DNA from: Carya illinoinensis | Lineage: Eukaryota > Streptophyta > Magnoliopsida > Fagales > Juglandaceae | Assembly (NCBI RefSeq): GCF_018687715.1 | Contig: NC_056762.1 | Coordinates: forward strand, 25,844,864 to 25,908,863 | Reading direction: 5' to 3' | DNA: 64,000 nt | Part shown: one piece after another, positions 20,452 to 33,400 of the stretch | Layout: every line of letters begins with the position of its first letter | How positions within the stretch are numbered: the stretch's first letter is position 1 | Position numbers and translations under genes: made by a program | The notes under the pieces: generated by a model | Seen by the model: the letters and a program-made list of their open reading frames with translations, nothing else | The model's database searches: none | What the model was told of the DNA's origin: nothing

Positions 20452-21244
20452 TATAACAACCCACAAGAAATTTAGTAGATGAATTTCTTAGACTTTTTGA
20501 ATGTCTTCAAAACTCCGAAAAGGTCTCACAAATCATGAAATTACGTAGGTTTTAATTTATTAGCATAGTCAGTTTCTTACCTACTTTGACATCAAAAATG
20601 TGATTTTATTTATTTGAAATACTTAAGAGTGTGAGAATGAGAAACAGTTTGCGCCATGAGTCTCACATGAATATTTAGAACTTCACGGCGCAATAAAAAA
20701 TTTTTCATTTTCTGAACAACTGTTCAAAAATGCGTTTCAATTTATTTGAGGCTCTTAGTAGTTGAAATTTGCAAAATGAATTGAACTCCTAGTTTCATAG
20801 AATTATTTAGGATTTTATGGTGCAAAGTTATTTTCACCATTTTTGGGGTGAATAGTAACTTCATTGTTAGCACCATATGGCACCCAATCCAGTCATTTTC
20901 AGACCACAGTATGGAATGTCCAAATCAGCCTAGAGAAATTTTATTTGGATACTTGGCAAGATTTTAGTCACACTTGGTAAATATTATAGGATACTTGGCA
21001 CTAAGAGGACCCATGAGATTAAAATATGATAGAAAGGAAGGAAAAGTCAAGCTTTGTAATCATGCCACCTAAGCCAAACACTATTCCATCCAACCATTCA
21101 TTTTTGTATCAAACCAAAGAGGGTTTCAACCCTAGTGAAACTCCAAATACCTAGTGGAAACAGAAATCCTAAATGGTTTCTCAAACCCAAAATGAAGTCG
21201 GTTTTAGCTTAGTGTTTAATTACTTGATTAAATTACTTTCACAT
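20452..21244 (+). mobile_element. C-family LTR in sense orientation, segment 1 of 5
   Basis: Starts TATAACAACCCAC (TG of the LTR mutated to TA). It aligns with the reverse complement of 18911 down to about 18140, including the words gcatagtca, gcgcca, ttacagtgcaaag/ttatggtgcaaag and acttggcaagat. The segment is interrupted by a solo LTR at 21245. The last five bases, CACAT, are duplicated beyond that insert. Confidence 0.75.
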
Positions 21245-22368
21245 TGTTGCTCAGATGACTAACACAAGAGGGGGGGTGAATTGAGTTGTATTAAAAAAAA
21301 TAACAATTATAAATCAAATATACAATATAAAATATAAACAAAATACGAAATAGCAATAAATATAAAGAGTAAGGGTAAGAGAGAAACAAACTCAGTATGT
21401 TAACGAGGTTCGGCCCCACTGCCTATGTCCTCGCCTCAAGCTACCCTTTGAGGATTCCCAAATTTACTATTCAACCTCCTTCAGGTGGAGATAGAAACCT
21501 ATTACACCTTTGAACAACACCGCTGCAAAGGATCCGTGTAGAACACCCTCTACACTTGCAATCACCTTACACGTGGTGATTCAACTATTACCTGTGTAGA
21601 ACACTTTCTATACACACAAGGGTTATACACACCTTTTTACTGATACAAGAGCTGATAGTGGGTAGGTTATCAGAAAACACTCCTCAATGAGTGAAATAAG
21701 AATAATACAGTGCAAACTATATCTCTCAAAATGAATAAGGATTAAGGCTCAATGTTTAGAGAAGAGAGAATGAAAGCTTTGAATGAATGTTGTATGCTCT
21801 AGATGTTGTAAATGTGACTCTCAAATGATTTATTTATAGGCATGTAAGACTTCATATTCAAATTTAAAAAGATTCACATGTCAAAGACAACATAATTCAC
21901 TTCTTAAAAAAAAAAATCAAATAAAAGGTTCTTCTTTTTCAATTGTCAAAGACAACATCATTCATTTTTCAAATACTTCAAACCTAATCTTTTACTTTTG
22001 ACATATGACAAAATGAGCACACTTTACTTTTCAAAAAAATTCAAACCTAATCTTTTTACTTTTTGCATATGACAAAAGGAGCACACTTTACTTTTCAAAT
22101 ATTTCAAACCTAATCTTTTTACTTTTTGCACATGAAAATTTTTGAGCCTTAATTCTAATTTCGAATTTTTAAGAGATTTACAACATTACTCTATGACTTT
22201 AATGTGAACTTGTTCCCTTCTTGCTAATACTTGTTTCCTTGATGTGCTTGACTTCATTGTGTAGACAACTTGAGCTTGAGACTCCTCTATTCTTTGAATT
22301 CATTTATTATCATCAAAATCCATGTGTAGATATATAATTACACAAAACTTGAAACCTTGGGTTTAACA
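21245..22368. mobile_element. Solo LTR, probably Ty1/copia, with 5-bp TSD CACAT
   Basis: The insert begins TGTTGCTCAG and ends GGTTTAACA (short inverted ends TGTT...AACA). It is flanked by CACAT at 21240-21244 and 22369-22373. The flanking sequences join to give cttTCACATGCTATTA, which matches the uninterrupted copy of the C-family LTR on the minus strand near 18125. There is no PBS, PPT or coding sequence, so a solo LTR is the simplest reading. It holds a roughly 59-bp tandem repeat (21965-22138, about 2.5-3 units around caaacctaatctttttac). Assignment to copia is by general look only. Confidence 0.75.
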
Positions 22369-22621
22369 CACATGCTATTAACCATTCAAATTCATGACAT
22401 TACACCCGTATCCATTCTTTTATACCATAGTATTTTCATTGGGGTAAGAATAATTGGATTTGGGCTTGATATAAACCGAAACCCCAGACCAAACCTTATT
22501 GAGACCCTAAATGAGGCCCAATTGGTTTAGGCCCACTAAGGCTCATTGAGAAGCTCTACCTATGAAAGACTTCTTAAGGAAATTTCCCCACTGCCATGAG
22601 TGTACTTCCACTGACCAATTC
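22369..22621 (+). mobile_element. C-family LTR in sense orientation, segment 2 of 5
   Basis: Continues segment 1. Phrases such as 'attggatttgggcttgata' and 'gaggccca' correspond to the reverse complement of about 18110-17880. It includes the right TSD copy of the preceding solo LTR and ends in AATTC, the left TSD of the next one. Confidence 0.7.
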
Positions 22622-24671
22622 TGTGACGGCCCTAAATCCCCATGCATGGATACGGGGAAATTGAGATGTCCGGATGATGACATCACGGGTCACCACCCTA
22701 TCGACGTGTGCCAAGTGTGTGGATAAGCAACGAATGTGCACGAGAAACACGCAGCGAATAGCAAAGTCAATAACTAAGTACCAGAAATTTTCTTATTTAA
22801 TACAAACTGTTCAAAACATACATAATAAAATATTACAAAACACAAATATAATTTTAAACCAAACAACTAAGCTTAAACTTTAACTCAGAACTCCAGCGGA
22901 GCCGCATCTTCGGGCTCAGCCTCCTCCTCCTCCTCGAACTCTGCACCAAAATCTACGGAACCAAAAAAATAGTACCGCAGGTAAGTAAAATCCAAACACC
23001 ACTAGATAAAAACATATAAAACTCAAACAATATGGATGAAAGGATGCCAATGCTCAAAACCCATAAAATCATATTTTTCCACGCATGCCAAAAATCCCAT
23101 TTGGCCAAAAAACATAACCTTTCCAAATATCACGCCAAAAGTCACATTTGGCATATATCCAACTCAATCTATTAACCGATTAATCCGTATGCACCATGAC
23201 CTCCCCTAGGGGTCATCCGCACACCTTGGCTCCTGTGTCACACCACAGGTAACGACCATGCGTGTGACACCTAAACGAGCGATGCCCAGTTCCGTGCCCC
23301 ACGCATTCGTAGCCAAGCATCCTCTAGCCCTCACCAGTGAAGGGCCACAGAGTCGGTGCGTAGAGCGATGCCTAGTTCCGCGTCCGGCGCATTCGTAGCC
23401 AAGTATCCTCTAGCCCCTGCTCCCGTTGTCGCCCAGCGACAACTCAGGGGACATCACTTAGTATATTACGCTCCCGAGTGATCAGAGGAGTTCCACCGAG
23501 ATAATAACCCATCCCGGCTTGGGCTCGTGAGATGCACGCACCCAAAAATTCATTTACGCCAATGAACTATGATTTTCTCAAATAAAATAAAATGCACGTG
23601 CATGCACCATGTAAATGCAATCTCAATGCACAAAACAACCAACCAATCACAAACAACCAAAACTAAGCACTCCATCCTCAATCCATCCGACCTCCGAAGT
23701 CCTCGGACTTATTCTGGAATCAGCCAACAAATAGGAAATATTTATTGAATGAGCAAAATATATTTAAATCTAAAAGTAGGGTTTGAAAAAATACTTACAG
23801 CGCTATAAGGTACTTTTTGAAAGCTCGCGGCGTTGCAAACGGCGGAAGAAAAGCAACGTAACAGTGAAATTTCATTGTGGTCGTGGGTTGTAAAATATCC
23901 ACTTTTGAACGGGGACAAACCAAACCTCAGGATTGATAGGGAATGGTCTAGTGTTTATGAAACTAAGGGAAGTGGAGTTTGGTCGTGGGTGGCAGCGAAA
24001 ACGGTGGAGGAAGGCCAAAATACCTAAATCGGAAAGCTAGCTCGTGGGAGCTGCTCTGGTGACGGAATGAGGCTGCAAATGGGTGGGTTAGGGTAGCAAG
24101 GAGTCGGTGATGAAGTGGTGAAGAGGTGGTGGCCGGAGGTGGAGTGATGGCGGCAAATCGGAGCAAAAGCCGTTTGGCTTGATGATGGTTTTTTGGCTAA
24201 ACGGTAGCTCCGTTGGTGGTGGAAATTTGTTGGGTGGTTCACCGGAGGGAGGGGAAGAGATTGGTGGTGGTGGTGTGCTGCACGGTGGCTGGCGGCAGTG
24301 GGTCTGGGCGGTTGGACGAAATGGCGTGAGGGAGAGGAGAGAGAGTGTCGCGCGGGAGAGAACTGGGGAGGAAGAGAAGAAAGAAAGAAAAAGAAGAAAA
24401 AGAGAAAGAAGAAAAAAACGAAAAGAGAAAAAGGAAAGAGAAAAAGAAAAGATGAGAGAAAAGAAATGAGGTCCAGTCCTCACTTCGGAAACCAAAACAG
24501 ATCCGCCAAAGACGATTTTAAAAACCGTAAAACGACTAAATAAATAAAACACAACATCAAATAAATTAAAAACCAATTTAAAATACAATAATTTAAAATA
24601 AATAAACCACTATATTAATTAAATTAAAAACAACCCTTCAGTGAAAATACACGTAAAAACGGGTCATCACA
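22622..24671 (-). mobile_element. Solo LTR of the Tekay-like family seen at 581-2591, TSD AATTC
   Basis: It has the same ends (TGTGACGG...GGGTCATCACA) and the same internal order as 581-2591: C-rich start, G-rich block at about 23990-24310, purine block at 24360-24460, AT-rich end. Flanks are AATTC at 22617-22621 and AATTC at 24672-24676. No internal region or PBS is present, so it is a solo LTR, left after recombination between two LTRs. The perfect TSD shows the single insertion event. Open frames in the purine block are not genes. Confidence 0.9.
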
Positions 24672-25250
24672 AATTCAGTGTGTTATAACCTACGGTTTTG
24701 GCTAACAACACATCACCAAATAGTCACCCTCACATCCCTTCTCAACCCCTCCAGTAGTATATGAGTCGTCTATGGCTTGCCCTTTAGGCTTTTGTCACTT
24801 TTGGAACACTTTCTTGGAGAGAACTCAAGAAGAAACTTTAGACAACTTTTTTGGCCTTTCTTGCTTGAATGTTTAGAAACCTTTGTAAGTAGATTCTCAA
24901 GAAATGCATTGCACAAATTTTTTTTCTATTTGGGTATAGTTTCCATTGGTATATTATTTGTGATTTTTAATGAAGTTTTGATTGGTTAAAAGTCTATTTG
25001 AGCATAGAAAATTCATACTAGAAGATAAACTGGATGGTGTGTGATTCTTTGATATTTTTTATGAAATTCTTGGCAAGATCTTGGTCCGATCGTTTTATGG
25101 TTTAGAGTTAACATATTTACATGAAATTTGAGTTTAAATTTGTTGCATATTGAGAGTTTTTACTAAGAGGTTTGCATGATATGAGAAAGTTGGAAATTGG
25201 AGGTGGAAGAACAGTTTCATTTTAAATTGGATGTTTAGAAATTGGAGGTG
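24672..25250 (+). mobile_element. C-family LTR in sense orientation, segment 3 of 5
   Basis: Continuation of the sense LTR after the solo LTR, starting with the right TSD AATTC. Similarity to the antisense copy (reverse complement of about 17880-17600) is weaker here but keeps words such as 'ctttgtaagta'. It ends at the Athila LTR start at 25251. No gene is seen; the 70-codon frame at 24777 has no recognisable features. Confidence 0.55.
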
Positions 25251-27777
25251 TGATTGAGTTGAAATATTGCATGTTTTAGCTATTTAAAACCAATGTATTT
25301 TAAATTCTTCATGACACTATTATTGGTTTTAGATGGAAAAATAGTTAATAAGCATAAATACGAGTTGTGATTTTTAATTGATTGATATCATGTTTATGCT
25401 TAATTTTATAATTATAATTTAATGGGACAATATTTCCTCACATATATAGTATGTTTTTGATAATCTATTTTTCTTTTAATTTATTTTTGAGTGTTATTTC
25501 TTTCTTCTTATTTTCAGTTTAAATAAAATTCAAATGAAATCCGGTTGGAACTTTTGACCAAAAGTGCATATTAATTGACAGGAATAAAGAGAAGGAAGGA
25601 CGTAATTGGGCAGCTGCTTGTTTGGTTTAACTTTCATCGGTTGGTGCAGCTAAATTAAGGTAAGGAACATGTGATGGATTGGAAGAGAAGCCGTTTGAAG
25701 TGTGAAGACATGCTTGAGTTTTCAACCAAGTGTGAATTGAAGATGGAATTCGGCTGGTTAATTTGATTGGAGTTTTAGGGGGTTTGAGTGGAGTAGATAG
25801 ATGCTGTGCATTACTTGACTTGGAGGAAGGGCAGCACCAACTTGAAGTAGCCATCTAAAGATATATATATATATATATATATATATATCTGTGTGTGTGG
25901 CTGGACGGCAGAAATTGAAAAGGTGAAGAGAAGAGATAAGAGAAGTCGGCTGGAGTGCTATAAATATATTGCTGGATGAAGAAAAGAAATGCCGTGCTTG
26001 ACTTGTGAAGAGAAGAGATAAGAGAAGTGTCGTGCTTGAAGTAGAGTGCCATATTCAACAAGAGAAGTCGGCTAAAGTGAATTGTGGTAGGGGGAAGTTT
26101 GGTGCCGACTTAATATATAAATATATTGCTGGACGAAAAGAGAAAAGAGAGGGAATTGGTGGGTGCAAAAGTTGAAAGAAGAAAGTGTGCAGTTGGTCAG
26201 CTGGAATTGAGAGAAAAGTGTAGGAAAATCGGTGGTGATTGAAAGAAAAAGGAATTGTGATTGGAGGAGGGAGTTTGGACGACTAGAAGCAGCTATATAT
26301 ATGTATATATATGTTGCTGGACGTAAAAAAAAAAGGAAGCAATCGGTTGGAGAGAGGTAGAGTGAGAGGGTTACGTGGGGGATAGAGTGGAGTTGAGGTT
26401 TGTTGGTCATGAGTAGAGAGAGAGATTTGAGGTGAGAAGAGGAAGAATTAAGAGAGGTCAGTTGGAATTTTTTGGGGTTGAAAAGAAATAGGTGGAGTTA
26501 ATTAATTGGTTGGGATTTATCTTGGTTGATGGTAGAAGGAAGGAATCGGTTGGAGAGAGGGAGAGTGAGACGTGGGAAGAAACATAGAGAGAATTATGTA
26601 AAGGTGATTAGCTGGAGTTAAAGGGAGACGGCTGGAATTATTTTTTTCTTGGAAGTGTGTAGTCGGTTTGATGTAAGTGAGGTGGAGTTTGCTGAGAGTA
26701 AAGACCCATTGAATCCGTCAGTCCTAAGCAAGCAAAAAGAGAGAAAAGTCATGATGGCTAGAAGAGGTAAGTCGGTGCTTGAGTCTTGATTAAAAAAAGA
26801 AAGAAGAAGTCGGTTTCTTAGTGGGAGAGCAAGTTGGTTTCTTAGTTTTTATTGGTTGGAATAAATTCATGTGTTGGAATTGAATAGAGTAGGGGACTTG
26901 TGAGTGGAAGAAAGGGAGGTGTTGTGCTTTTTCCGTTTCCTTGCTTTTCATTCGGAGTGGATGTTTTTTTTTACTTGTGACGTAAAGCTCTTGTATTGAT
27001 TCATTTTCATTTAGAAGAGACGGATGGAATTCAATCTCTGATTTATTCCTCTGTATCAATTGGATTTCAGATTTTGTTGTTTCTAAGTTATTGCTTAATA
27101 TTTCTTGTGTTAGTTATTTAATGGAGAATACTTATATGATTTCTATAGTATTTGTAATAAATATGTTTGGCTAAATTTTCATACTAAGGTTAGAGGTGAA
27201 GTTTAATGATTTAAATATTGTTTCCGGATCCACATAAAATCTATTTTGCGAGCTTGATCGATTGAAAGATTTTATTATTGGATATTTTGATTATCTATAT
27301 ACTCGTATTGATTCATTGTGATTTCCGAATACAGTGAATGCTTGAGGAATCCCTGTGGTATTCAAATAGATTTGTAAATGTTTTAATCATCAATCGTTCA
27401 CGCTCAATCATAAGCGACTATTTTTCTTGATCTTAAATGTTAAATCTTCCAATTAAACAGAATCATTATTCTAGTTTAATTGAAGTAAATCGATCGGAAA
27501 CAATATCATAAAGCATTAAACGGATCCTCGAAACCTTAGTCTTTTTCCATATCAATTCATTTTATCATTTTAGTTGGATTCAGTTATTTTATCAATCTTC
27601 ATTTGATTGCACGTTTCTTTTAGTAATTTCGTTTCATTGTCTGAATTTATTTTCTTTATCACAAAAGTCAATCCCTGTGGATTCGATCCTGTAAGATACT
27701 ACAACACCTGTATACTTGCAGGTAAAACTGTACTAAATTTTTGGTTCATTAATTTGAGTCAAAGTTTAGGCATAACA
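25251..27777 (+). mobile_element. 5' LTR of the Athila element
   Basis: It starts TGATTGAGTTGAAATATTG and ends TTTAGGCATAACA just before the PBS. The second copy is at 34211-36760; by eye the two differ by about 2 percent plus microsatellite length changes, for example the (AT)n runs at 25861-25888 against 34821-34840. This suggests a much younger insertion than its neighbours. Many short open frames on both strands (for example a frame at 25627-25854 repeated at 34587-34814) appear twice only because the LTR is duplicated. Confidence 0.9.
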
Positions 27778-27780
27778 AGT

Positions 27781-27801
27781 TTTTGGCGCCGTTGCCAGGG
27801 A
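27781..27801 (+). other. Athila primer-binding site
   Basis: The sequence ttttggcgccgttgccagg lies three bases after the LTR end. This is the standard Athila-type PBS and proves the plus orientation. Confidence 0.9.
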
Positions 27802-28144
27802 TTGCAACGTGTGATAATTGTTTTTAGAAAAAAAAAATTTGTTTTAGTAATCTTTTGCTAATTGTTTTTCATATTCTTTTTGCAGGTACAGTTTTTTACG
27901 GAAAACAGAGCATGTAACATTGCTTCCATATTCGTACCATTTGGTAATCTCGTTCCAAAATTTTTTCTTTTACTTTCTTGCTTGTTTTGCATTTTGTTTT
28001 TACCTTTTGAATGTGCTCGATCCTCTATGATGAAAGATCTCGTGGCAACGTGATCAAACGGGTAGATTGAGAAGAGAGGAAATTGTTTTAAAAGAATTGG
28101 TTGATACTTTGTCAGGTGATTCTAAAAATTCTCATTCTAATACC

Positions 28145-30118
28145 ATGGCTGACAATCGTAGTGTTCATGACGAACAAGAAAATGAAGAGGCACAAAATAA
28201 TCTGCCAATGAGAACTTTGCGCGAATATTTGCAGCCTACAAGGACATGTACTCCATCTTGCATGATTTTTCCTACGGACATGGGAAATTTTGATTTAAAA
28301 CCGGGAGTAATCCAATTACTTCCCAAGTTTCATGGCTTAAATTCAGAAAGTCCTTATTTGCATCTAAAAGAATTTGAAGAAGTTTGTGCAACTTTACAAA
28401 ACCAAACTATCAATGATGATGTTGTTAGATTAAAGTTGTTTCCATTCTCTTTGAAAGAAAAAGCTAAAAATTGGTTGAACTCCTTGAGACCAAGATCTAT
28501 TGGCACATGGCAAGAAATGCAAAGGGAATTTCTAAAAGAGTTTTTTCCTACTCATAGGACCAACACTCTTCGCAGAAATATTATGAATTTTTCTCAAAAG
28601 GAAAATGAAACATTTTTTCAGTGTTTGGAACGTTTTAAAGAATTGTTGCTAACTTGACCATATCATGGCTATGAGACTTGGCACACCATTAGTTTCTTCT
28701 ATGAAGGTTTAACATCTCAAATGCGTCAGTTTGTAGAAATGATGTGTAACGGTGATTTTCTAAATAAAGATCCTGATGACGCTTGGGACTATTTTGACCA
28801 GTTAGTTGAAAATGCCCAATCTTGGGATAACACAGATCGTTCTGATCTGTCAAATAAGCCCAAACTCGGTGCCATGTCTCAAGAAGGTATGTATGTTCTT
28901 AAAGGAAATGATGATGTGAATGCTAGGATAGCAAGTCTGACAAGAAAAGTCGAAGCCATGGAGGTTAGGAAGGTAAATTCGATTAAGGCCAGTGAAGAAG
29001 AAGAAGAAAATTGTGGCATTTGTGAGATTAGTGGACACCTAACTCAGGATTGTCCAACAATCCCTGCTTTTAAAGAGGTGTTGCACGAACAAGCAAATGT
29101 CATGAATTCCTATAGGAGTCCATTTTCTTCTCCTTATTCGGAAACATATAATCCTGGATTGAGAAATCACCCCAATTTTAGTTGGAGGAATGAGTCCAAT
29201 TCAAATCAAAATCCTCAAGGGCCATCTTCTTCTAGTCCTTATGTGCCTCCACATAAGAAAACCCTTGAGGAAACATTACAGGCTTTTATGAAGGGACAAG
29301 CAAATATCAACACTCAGACAATGCAGGCCATTATTGAGATGAGAAGTTCTATTAGCGACTTGACCTCTGCGTTGCATGCTCAAGAAAAGGGTAAGTTTCC
29401 TGCTCAACCTCAGCCAAATCCCAAAGGTAAATTTGAGGTAAGAAATTCAAATCCCTCTGATTCAAAATTTGAACATGCCAAGTCCATCATCACTCTACGC
29501 AGTGGAAAAATAATTGATAAGAGTATTTCAAGAACGAAAGTTGATGAGACCAACAACTCTTTAAATTCCAAGAGTGATGGTGAACTTGGGAAGGTTGAAT
29601 TAGATATGCCTGTGAAAGCCCCAATACCTGCTCCATTTCCCCAAAGATTGCAATATTCTCACAAGTTGGTTCAAAATGCTGATATTCTTGAAATTTTCAA
29701 ACAAGTAAAAATCAACATTTCTTTGTTAGATGCAATCAAACAAATTCCATCGTATGCTAAATTTTTGAAAGATTTGTGCACAATGAAGCGTACGATGAAG
29801 GTGCAGAAGAAGGCTTTTCTCACTGAGCAGGTAAGCGCCATCCTCCAGAACAATTCTCTTCCTAAGTACAAAGACCCAGGTTGTCCAACAATTTCTTGCG
29901 TGATTGGAAATTTTAAAATTGAAAAAGCTTTACTTGACCTCGGAGCTAGTGTTAACCTCCTACCCTACGTATATGAGCAGTTGGGTCTTGGTGAATTTAA
30001 ACCCACCAAGGTAACACTCCAACTTGCTGACCGTTCAATTAAAATACCGAGAGGGATAGTTGAGGATGTGCTAGTTCAAGTAGGCAAATTTTATTTCCCA
30101 GTGATTTCATTGTTTTAG
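28145..30118 (+). pseudogene. Athila gag and protease, one stop and one frameshift
   Basis: The first in-frame ATG that fits the family is at 28145 (MADNRSVHDEQEN); the frame is open upstream without an ATG. Gag motifs follow: LREYLQPTRTCTPSCMIFP, LLPKFHGLNSESPYLHL, LFPFSLKEKAKNWLNSLRP, FFPTHRTNTLRRNIM. A single TGA at 28655-28657 replaces the cysteine of CPYHGYE; the frame then continues to 30118. A knuckle-like CGICEISGHLTQDCP lies near 29010. The protease has ALLDLGASVNLLPY and LQLADRSIKIPRGIV. One base is lost or gained near 30095, and the remaining protease (ILGRPFLATSNALI) is read in another frame from 30119. The damage is light, which agrees with the similar LTRs. Confidence 0.9.
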
Positions 30119-33100
30119 ACACAGAACCTGTCTTTGATGTTTGCACTCAAATTCCTATAATTTTGGGTAGGCCGTTCCTTGCGACCTCAAATGCTTTAAT
30201 AAATTGTAGTAGTGGTGTGATGATAATATCTTTTGGCAACATGACTTTGGAGTTGAATATTTTCAATATTTGTAAACAACCTGGTGATGATGATGATGTG
30301 CATGAAGTAAATCTGATCCAAACTCTTATTCAAAATAAATTTGATTTGTCAAGTTTTTCTGACCCACTTGAGGCTTGTTTGGTTCATGGTGCAAATTTTG
30401 ATGATGATTCTGTACTTGCATCTATGAATTTTTTGCTAGAATCTACTCCTATAATGGACATTGATAAATGGAGAACACGTTTTGAGGAATTACCGCCTCA
30501 TGATGTTGTGTCTCTCCCTTCAAGTGTACAAACACCAAAACTCGACTTGAAACCTCTACCTGCTGATCTCAAATATGTATTTTGAGGTCAAGCAGAGACA
30601 TTACCAGTGGTCATTTCATCAAAACTGGATGAAATTCAGGAGAGCAAATTGATTGGTGTTCTCATTGAACACAAAGAAGCAATAGGATGGACCATAGCTG
30701 ATATCAAAGGTATCAGTCATTTGATTTGTACCCACAGGATTTATCTAGAGGACAATTCTAAACCCTCTAGAGAAATGCAGCGTAGACTAAACCCCAACAT
30801 GAAAGAGGTTGTCAGAGCAGAGGTGTTAAAACTTTTGGATGTAGGGATCATTTACCCTATTTCTGACAGCAAATGGGTTAGTCCCACGCAGGTGGTACCC
30901 AAGAAATCTGGTGTGACTGTAGTTAAGAATGCTGATAATGAATTGATCCCAACTAGAGTTACTACTGGTTGGCATATGTGCATTGACTACAGAAAACTGA
31001 ATTCTGTCACCAGAAAGGATCATTTTCCCCTACCCTTCATGGATCAAATCATTGAACGTATAGCGGGCCATAAATTCTATTGCTTCCTAGATGGTTATTC
31101 TGGATATAACCAAATTGAGATTGCTCCTGAAGATCAAGAAAATACCACTTTTACATGTCCATTTGGTACCTTTGCATATCGAAGGATGCCATTCGGACTC
31201 TATAATGCTCCTGCTACATTTCAATGATGCATGATGAGTATATTCAGTGACATGGTAGAGCGTTTCGTTGAAATATTCATGGATGATTTTTCTATTTTTG
31301 GTGATTCATTTGATGAATGTTTGACTCATTTGGAAAGAGTGCTTATTAGATGCAAAGAAAAGAATTTGATTTTAAACTAGGAGAAGTGTCATTTTATGGT
31401 CACTCAAGGGATTGTTCTTGGTCACATTGTTTCTTCTCAAGGTTTTGAAGTGGACAAGGCCAAAATTGAATTAATTTCTAAATTGCCCATCCAAAAGAAC
31501 ATCAGGGATATCAGATCTTTTCTAGGTCATGCAGGTTTTTACAAGAGGTTCATCAAAGGCTTCAGAACAATTTCTAGACCCTTGTGCAATTTATTGTTAA
31601 AGGAAAATTCTTTTGTGTGGACTGATAATTGTGAGTTAGCTTTTACAAAGCTAAAAGGTATGTTGATTTCAGCCCCAATTATGTGATCACCTGATTGGAA
31701 TTTACCATTTGAGATTATGTGTGATACTAGTGATTATGCTGTTGGAGCTGTGTTGGGCCAACGTAAGGACAAAAAGCCTTGTGTTATTTATTATGCAAGT
31801 AGAACTTTAAACAGTGCTCAAATGAATTATTCAACAACTGAAAAAGAGCTACTTGCAGTAATTTTTGCACTTGACAAATTTCGCTCTTATTTGATCGGAT
31901 CTCAAATTGTCATCTTTACTGATCATGCTGCGTTAAAGTACCTTTTAGCGAAAAAAGATGCAAAGCCCAGGTTGCTTAGATGGATCCTTTTGCTGCAAGA
32001 ATTTGATCTGATAATCAAAGATAAAAAAGGAGTTGAGAATATTGTTGTTGATCATCTGTCTAGACTTGTTCTTTCAAATTCCATAGAAACAGTTCCTATT
32101 AAAGACACATTTCCAGATGAGCAACTTTTTGGTATATCTCAAGTGCCATGGCACGCTGACATTGCTAATTTTCTTGCTACAGGTGAAATTCCTCACATTT
32201 GGACTCAACAAGATAAGAGGAAATTTTTTGTGGAGGTAAGAAAATTCTTTTGGGATGATCCATATCTGTTCAAGTATTGCCCAGATCAGATAATTAGACG
32301 ATGTGTTCCCAATAACGAATTTCAAAGTGTGATATCTTTTTGTCACTCTGGGGCATGTGGTGGCCATTTTTCGGGAAAGAAAACTGCTTTTAAAATTTTG
32401 CAATGTGGTTTCTATTGGCCTACCATTTTCAAGGACACCCATGAATTTTGTAAAACTTGTGAGCGTTGTCAAAAGTTGGGAGGTATTACCCGCCAGAGTA
32501 TGATGCCATTAAATCCAATTTTGGTTGTTGAAATATTTGATTGTTGGGGCATCAACTTCATGGGACCCTTCCCAGTTTCTTTTGGCAATCTCTACATTTT
32601 GGTAGCTGTGGATTATGTGTCTAAATGGATTGAAGCTGTTCCATGCAAAAACAATGATCACAAAGTGGTACTGAAATTTTTGAAAGAAAATATTTTATCA
32701 AGGTTTGGAACACCTTGAGCCATTATCAGTGATGGGGGTAAACATTTTTGTAATAAACCTTTCGAGGCCTTAATGCGAAAATATGGTATTACTCATAAGG
32801 TTGCTACCCCTTATCATCCACAAACAAGTGGCCAAGTTGAGGTATCTAATCGGGAGATCAAAATTTTTTTAGAAAAGACGGTTAACCCAAGTCGCAAATA
32901 TTGGTCTTTACGACTAACCGACGCACTTTGGGCATACCATACTGCTTTTAAAACCCCGATTGGTATGTCCCCATATCGACTCATTTTTGGAAAGGCATGT
33001 CACTTACCTATGGAATTGGAACACAAAGCTTATTGGGCAATCAAGCGATTTAATTTTGATGTGGATAAAGCTTGCTTTCTTCGTAAGTTTCAGCTTAATG

Positions 33101-33400
33101 AGTTAGAGGAAATCAGGAATGAAGCTTATGAAAACTCTCGCATTGCCAAGGAGAGAAAGAAAATTTTTCATGACAAAAATATTTTTCGAAAATCTTTTGA
33201 GCCTTCCCAAAAAGTTTTGCTGTATAATTCAAGGCTCCATTTATTTCCTGACAAGCTTCGATCCCGATGGATCGGCCCCTTTGTTGTAAAAACTGTTTAT
33301 CCTTTTGGGGCCATTGAGATAGAAATCCAGAGAATGGTAATGTTTTTAAAGTTAATGGACAAAGGTTGAAACCATTTTTGGATGATTTTACTCCAGAGGT
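30119..33400 (+). pseudogene. Athila pol: protease end, RT, RNase H, integrase
   Basis: One frame runs from 30119 to about 33330, broken only by five in-frame stops (30583, 31225, 31378, 31684, 32716). RT shows WHMCIDYRKLNSVTRKDHFP, FCFLDGYSGYNQI-like sequence, RRMPFGLYNAPATFQ and the catalytic FMDDFSIF (31275-31300). RNase H runs [35 protein letters not shown] and [10 protein letters not shown]. Integrase has the zinc region ([18 protein letters not shown]), the core ([38 protein letters not shown]) and a C-terminal part ([12 protein letters not shown]). Near 33330 a one-base loss shifts the end ([10 protein letters not shown] in the other frame). Two of the stops, 31225 and 32716, are CGA-to-TGA type. 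No envelope-like frame follows. Confidence 0.9.

Noticed and set aside
25627..25854. A 75-codon frame conserved at 34587-34814
   Set aside because: Conserved only because both are copies of the same young Athila LTR. No domain and no functional frame can be argued.
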